Shown in pieces: positions 61,327 through 64,000 of a DNA stretch of 64,000 nt. Every line of letters starts with the position of its first letter. The first letter of the stretch is position 1. The position numbers and the translations under genes are program-made. Below the pieces are notes generated by a model. That model searched no databases. It was not told where the DNA came from and saw only the letters and a list, made by a program, of their open reading frames with translations. The DNA is from DATADW01 sp963733905 (GTDB lineage: Bacteria > Actinomycetota > Acidimicrobiia > Spongiisociales > DATADW01), in assembly GCA_963733905.1 (NCBI GenBank), contig CAVTEU010000007.1:1-64000 (forward strand), read 5' to 3'.

Positions 61327-62327
61327 TCCGTCACCTCGCCTTCGACGATCTTGCTGAAGAGACGGAGCAGCGGCATCTGGGTGTGACGGAGAGACACGAT
61401 CCCGTCGACTTGACCGTCCAGTGCGGCGAGCAGAGCCCCGGTGGGGGCGACAGTGGCCACCGTCATCTGGGTGCCATCCAGCTCGACCAGCTCGACACCA
61501 TCCATGGCGGCCAGCCGGACGCTCGCCTCGGTCGTCATGGCCTCGGTGACGAACTCGATCTCTACCGTGGACTCCTCCCATTTGGACCGCATCACATCCA
61601 GGTCGCCCCAGTAGATGATCCGGCCCTTGTTGAGCATCGCCACGTTGTCGTGCAGCTCCTCGACCTCCTCCAGCCGGTGCGAGCTGATGAGCACGGCGAC
61701 CTTGTCCTCCTCCGCCACCCGCTTGATCAACTGGACCAACCCGTAGGCGGCGACGGGATCTACCGATGAGGTCGGCTCGTCGAGGATCAGGACCCGGGGC
61801 CGGTGGAGCATGGCACGCGCCAACTGGAGCCGGGCCCGCATCCCCGAGGAGAGGGCGAAGCCGACACGGTCGCGGGCGTAGCTCAGGTCGACCATCTCGA
61901 GGACCTCGTCGATCCGCCGGTCGATGTCGCCGGTGTCCATCCCCTGGAGACGCCCGTGGAACCTCAAGTTCTCGACGCAGGTGTTGCGGAGGTAGAGCGA
62001 GCGGTCGTCGGCGGGCATGAAGCCGACAATCCGCCGCACACGCGACGACTGGCGGGTGGCGTCGAGCCCGCCCACCAATGCACGCCCCCTGCTCGGGGTG
62101 GTGAGACCGGTGAGGATGCGGAAGAGGGTCGACTTGCCGGCGCCGTTGGGGCCGACGACAGCGCAGATCTCGCCTGCGCCGACCTGGAGGTCGACCCGGT
62201 CGAGGGCGGTCACCGCCTCCTTGCTCGAGGAACGGATGAGCACCCGGAGCCAGGTGGGCGAGGGGATATACACCTTGGAGACGTCCTCGACGGACACGAG
62301 TATCTCGCCGACTGGGACATCGGCCAT
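61323..62327 (-). CDS. ABC-2 type exporter, ATPase subunit
   Basis: 334 residues from ATG 62327. Walker A VVGPNGAGKSTLFRILTG, signature-region FALSSGMRARLQLARAM, Walker B LILDEPTSSVDPVA and the switch SSHRLEEVEEL. The C-terminal 100 residues form the extra domain common in exporters of this class. SSGMR instead of SGGQ in the signature is typical of ABC-2 polysaccharide/drug ATPases. Coupled to the permease by ATGA. Confidence 0.92.
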   Translation of the reverse strand: MADVPVGEILVSVEDVSKVYIPSPTWLRVLIRSSSKEAVTALDRVDLQVGAGEICAVVGPNGAGKSTLFRILTGLTTPSRGRALVGGLDATRQSSRVRRIVGFMPADDRSLYLRNTCVENLRFHGRLQGMDTGDIDRRIDEVLEMVDLSYARDRVGFALSSGMRARLQLARAMLHRPRVLILDEPTSSVDPVAAYGLVQLIKRVAEEDKVAVLISSHRLEEVEELHDNVAMLNKGRIIYWGDLDVMRSKWEESTVEIEFVTEAMTTEASVRLAAMDGVELVELDGTQMTVATVAPTGALLAALDGQVDGIVSLRHTQMPLLRLFSKIVEGEVTE

Positions 62328-62471
62328 TGTTGGGGTCTCCCTGCTCACGATGGTGGCACTCGGCGCTAGATCGCCGGCCGGGACGGGGTCACGGCGCGTC
62401 GTGCCGACGATCAACCCAGCAGATGAGTATATCGGCGGCAGCCCCCACCCTCCTGAGCACAGATTCGCCCG

Positions 62472-63266
62472 TCATCCTGCGTCGAAGAACGCCTCGAGCT
62501 GTTCACCGAGGATCTCCTGGCCGGCGGTATCGGCATGACAGCCGTCGCGGGTCACGTCGGAGGGCAGAGGGCCTTGAGGAGGACCAGCCATGACCTCACC
62601 GGTTGCCACCAGGTCTGCGGCCAACTGCGCCATGCGCTCGGGCCCACCGTCGCCCGCGATCTCGCACACGTGCCCGTCGGTGTAGGAAGGCTGGGGTGAG
62701 ACGTAAATGGGGAGGCCCGGCGCCGAGGCCTTGATCTCCTCGAGCACGGCGAGCGCCCGGTCGAGGTCGTCCTGGGCACCTCCGGCGAAGGTGCACAGCT
62801 GCCACCAGATGGCGGCCGTGTCGGGCTGCATCCCTCAACTGGCCGCGGAAAATGGCCCACAGACGGCTGCCGGCCTCGGCGCCGAACGCCCAGCGTCCCA
62901 CCGTGCCCCCGCCGTAGCGACCGAATCTGGGCCAGAACTTGTCTCCGCCCAGCGCGGCGTAGCCGTCCACCGCGTTCTCGGTCATCGAGCACCCCACAAA
63001 ACCGACCAAGCCGTCTACGTCGGTGGGCTCGCCGACGGGCGCCGTAGGGGTCGGGCCGCCCGCGGTGGTCGGCGTCGCCGAGGGAACCGTCGTCCTCGAG
63101 GGCCTGGTGGGCAGCGTCGTCGAGGGCCTGCTTGGCCGGGTGATGGAGTCCCGGGGACGGTCCGTCGGCCCGGTTGACCCGGTGGGTCCGCGCCTCCACC
63201 GCTGCACGCCACCAGCGCCAGGACGAGCCCGGCTGTGAGCAGTGGACGAGCGGACTTCAAGCGCAT
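62472..63266 (-). CDS. SGNH-like lipoprotein, frame interrupted
   Basis: ATG 63266 gives MRLKSARPLLTAGLVLALVA then Cys, a lipobox. After a frame change near 63,040 the core starts DGLVGFVGCSMTENAVDGYA, a nucleophile block G-C-S, and after another near 62,840 continues TAAIWWQLCTFAGGAQDDLD, GLPIYVSPQPSYTDGHVCEI and the terminal DGCHADTAGQEILGEQLEAF with the catalytic-type Asp-x2-His. About 260 residues. It would act outside the membrane, perhaps removing acyl groups from surface glycans. Confidence 0.72.
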
Positions 63267-63352
63267 TGGCGGAGCGATGGTAGGACGGACCGGGTGTCAA
63301 GCGACTTCGGCGGGCTCGCGGGCGACATCTCCCGGGTTACCCTCGCCGCCCG

Positions 63353-64000
63353 ATGATCGACCAACTCGTACTCCACGTGATCGACTCGCTCGGCACGGTT
63401 GGCGGCGCTGAACAGCAGCTAGTCGCCAACCTGCGCCGGTTCGCCGACCGGCGCCTGCGTCACGCGTTGGCCGTGGTCTACGAGGACACAGTCGGGAGCC
63501 GGAGCGACGAAGTACCCGACGAGGTGCCGATACACCTGCTCTACCAGGGCGACGCCCGGCCGTCGGGCCGCTGGGACCTGGTGCGGAGCTTCGACCGGGC
63601 GGTCGCCGAGATCCGGCCCCACCTGATCCACGGTTCGCTGGCCAACGCCGGGCTGGCGGCCCGGCTGGTCGGAGCCCGGCGTCGGATCCCGGTGGTGGAG
63701 AGCCTGGTCAACATAAGCCACGAGCCGGTGCGGGTGACCGACAACCCGGGGGTGACCAAGCTCAAACTGGAGGGTCACCGGCTGCTCGATCGGATCACGA
63801 TGAGAACTGTGAGCCGCTTCCAGGCGCTCACGCCGGCGGTTGCCGAGTCGTGGCAGACGCGTCGTCGGGCTGCGCCCCGAACGGATCGAGGTCATCCCGC
63901 GGGGGATCGACCTGGCCGAGCTCGACGCCGGCGGCTCCCGCGACGAGGCGAGGCAATCGATCCTCTCCGAGCTGGGCTTGGCCGACGATGCCTTCGTCGT
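63353..64000 (+). CDS. Family 4 glycosyltransferase, cut by window end
   Basis: ATG 63353 starts MIDQLVLHVIDSLGTVGGAE, the GT-B N-terminal loop, followed by LIHGSLANAGLAARLVGARR and VVESLVNISHEPVRVT. After a frame change near 63,850 the family's RIEVIPRGIDLAELDAGG appears, and the gene runs off the window. Family 4 retaining enzymes use NDP-sugars to extend glycans. It fits the surface-polymer theme of the region. Confidence 0.82.
   Translation, partial: MIDQLVLHVIDSLGTVGGAEQQLVANLRRFADRRLRHALAVVYEDTVGSRSDEVPDEVPIHLLYQGDARPSGRWDLVRSFDRAVAEIRPHLIHGSLANAGLAARLVGARRRIPVVESLVNISHEPVRVTDNPGVTKLKLEGHRLLDRITMRTVSRFQALTPAVAESWQTRRRAAPRTDRGHPAGDRPGRARRRRLPRRGEAIDPLRAGLGRRCLRR

Overview
The window joins two unlike stretches of DNA. 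Positions 1 to about 12,750 are moderate in GC and rich in short genes, intergenic repeats and intrinsic terminators; gene content and style suggest an Acidobacteriota-like source (inference). From about 12,750 to the end the DNA is strongly GC-rich, with overlapping GTGA/ATGA gene junctions, DUF2469, the ffh-rpsP-khpA-rimM and trmD-rplS-lepB genes and F420-cofactor genes. That points to an actinobacterium, probably of the class Acidimicrobiia. The change falls inside a thymidine phosphorylase gene, which is cut after its N-terminal third. A chimeric assembly is the simplest reading; recent horizontal transfer is the alternative.

Left part (1-12.75 kb). It begins with two membrane-protein genes and an HNH-like zinc protein. 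A decayed tyrosine integrase follows and ends five bases from the 3' half of a tRNA-Leu gene, a fossil integration site. From 3 to 9.5 kb lie small genes, including three copies of a GH[VA]CNGxCxxW protein and two copies of a 72-residue protein with related leaders. Between them are duplicated 155-bp repeats and U-tract hairpins read on the minus strand. The most notable locus is at 10.1-12.6 kb: a gene that looks like a bacterial gasdermin (11637-12485, minus) beside the catalytic C-terminal half of a trypsin-like protease fused to TPR-like repeats (10148-11437, plus). Bacterial gasdermins are pore-forming effectors released by partner proteases in anti-phage cell death. Here the protease is truncated at a small inverted repeat, and a possible upstream operon partner is cut by the GC junction.

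Right part (12.75-64 kb). On the minus strand lie pyrimidine salvage (deoA, upp), an alkyltransferase-like protein, a heterodimeric ABC exporter and PEP carboxylase. The plus strand carries ffh, rpsP, khpA and rimM, then an 8.6-kb insertion before trmD, rplS and lepB. The insertion holds cofG, an unusually long cofH, a cell-wall peptidase, a ribbon-helix-helix/DUF4097 operon with a phased operator, and an acyl-CoA dehydrogenase. Next come an MFS transporter, DUF2469, yraN, an enoyl-CoA hydratase and a possible aromatic-acid operon (DAHP synthase, acyl-AMP ligase, chorismate lyase-like protein, PaaK-like ligase). From 43.9 kb on the genes concern the cell surface: an LPxTG-like Thr-rich protein, glycosyltransferase, sulfotransferase, nucleotide-sugar enzymes with two C-methyltransferases, SLH-repeat proteins around a Tat-exported G8/beta-helix protein, divergent acyl carrier proteins with paired hydrolases, several SGNH-like proteins, an ABC-2 exporter and a glycosyltransferase that runs off the end.

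Many long genes of the right part are broken by single-base shifts although both halves are perfectly conserved. I treat these as probable sequencing indels and annotate each gene over its full span.
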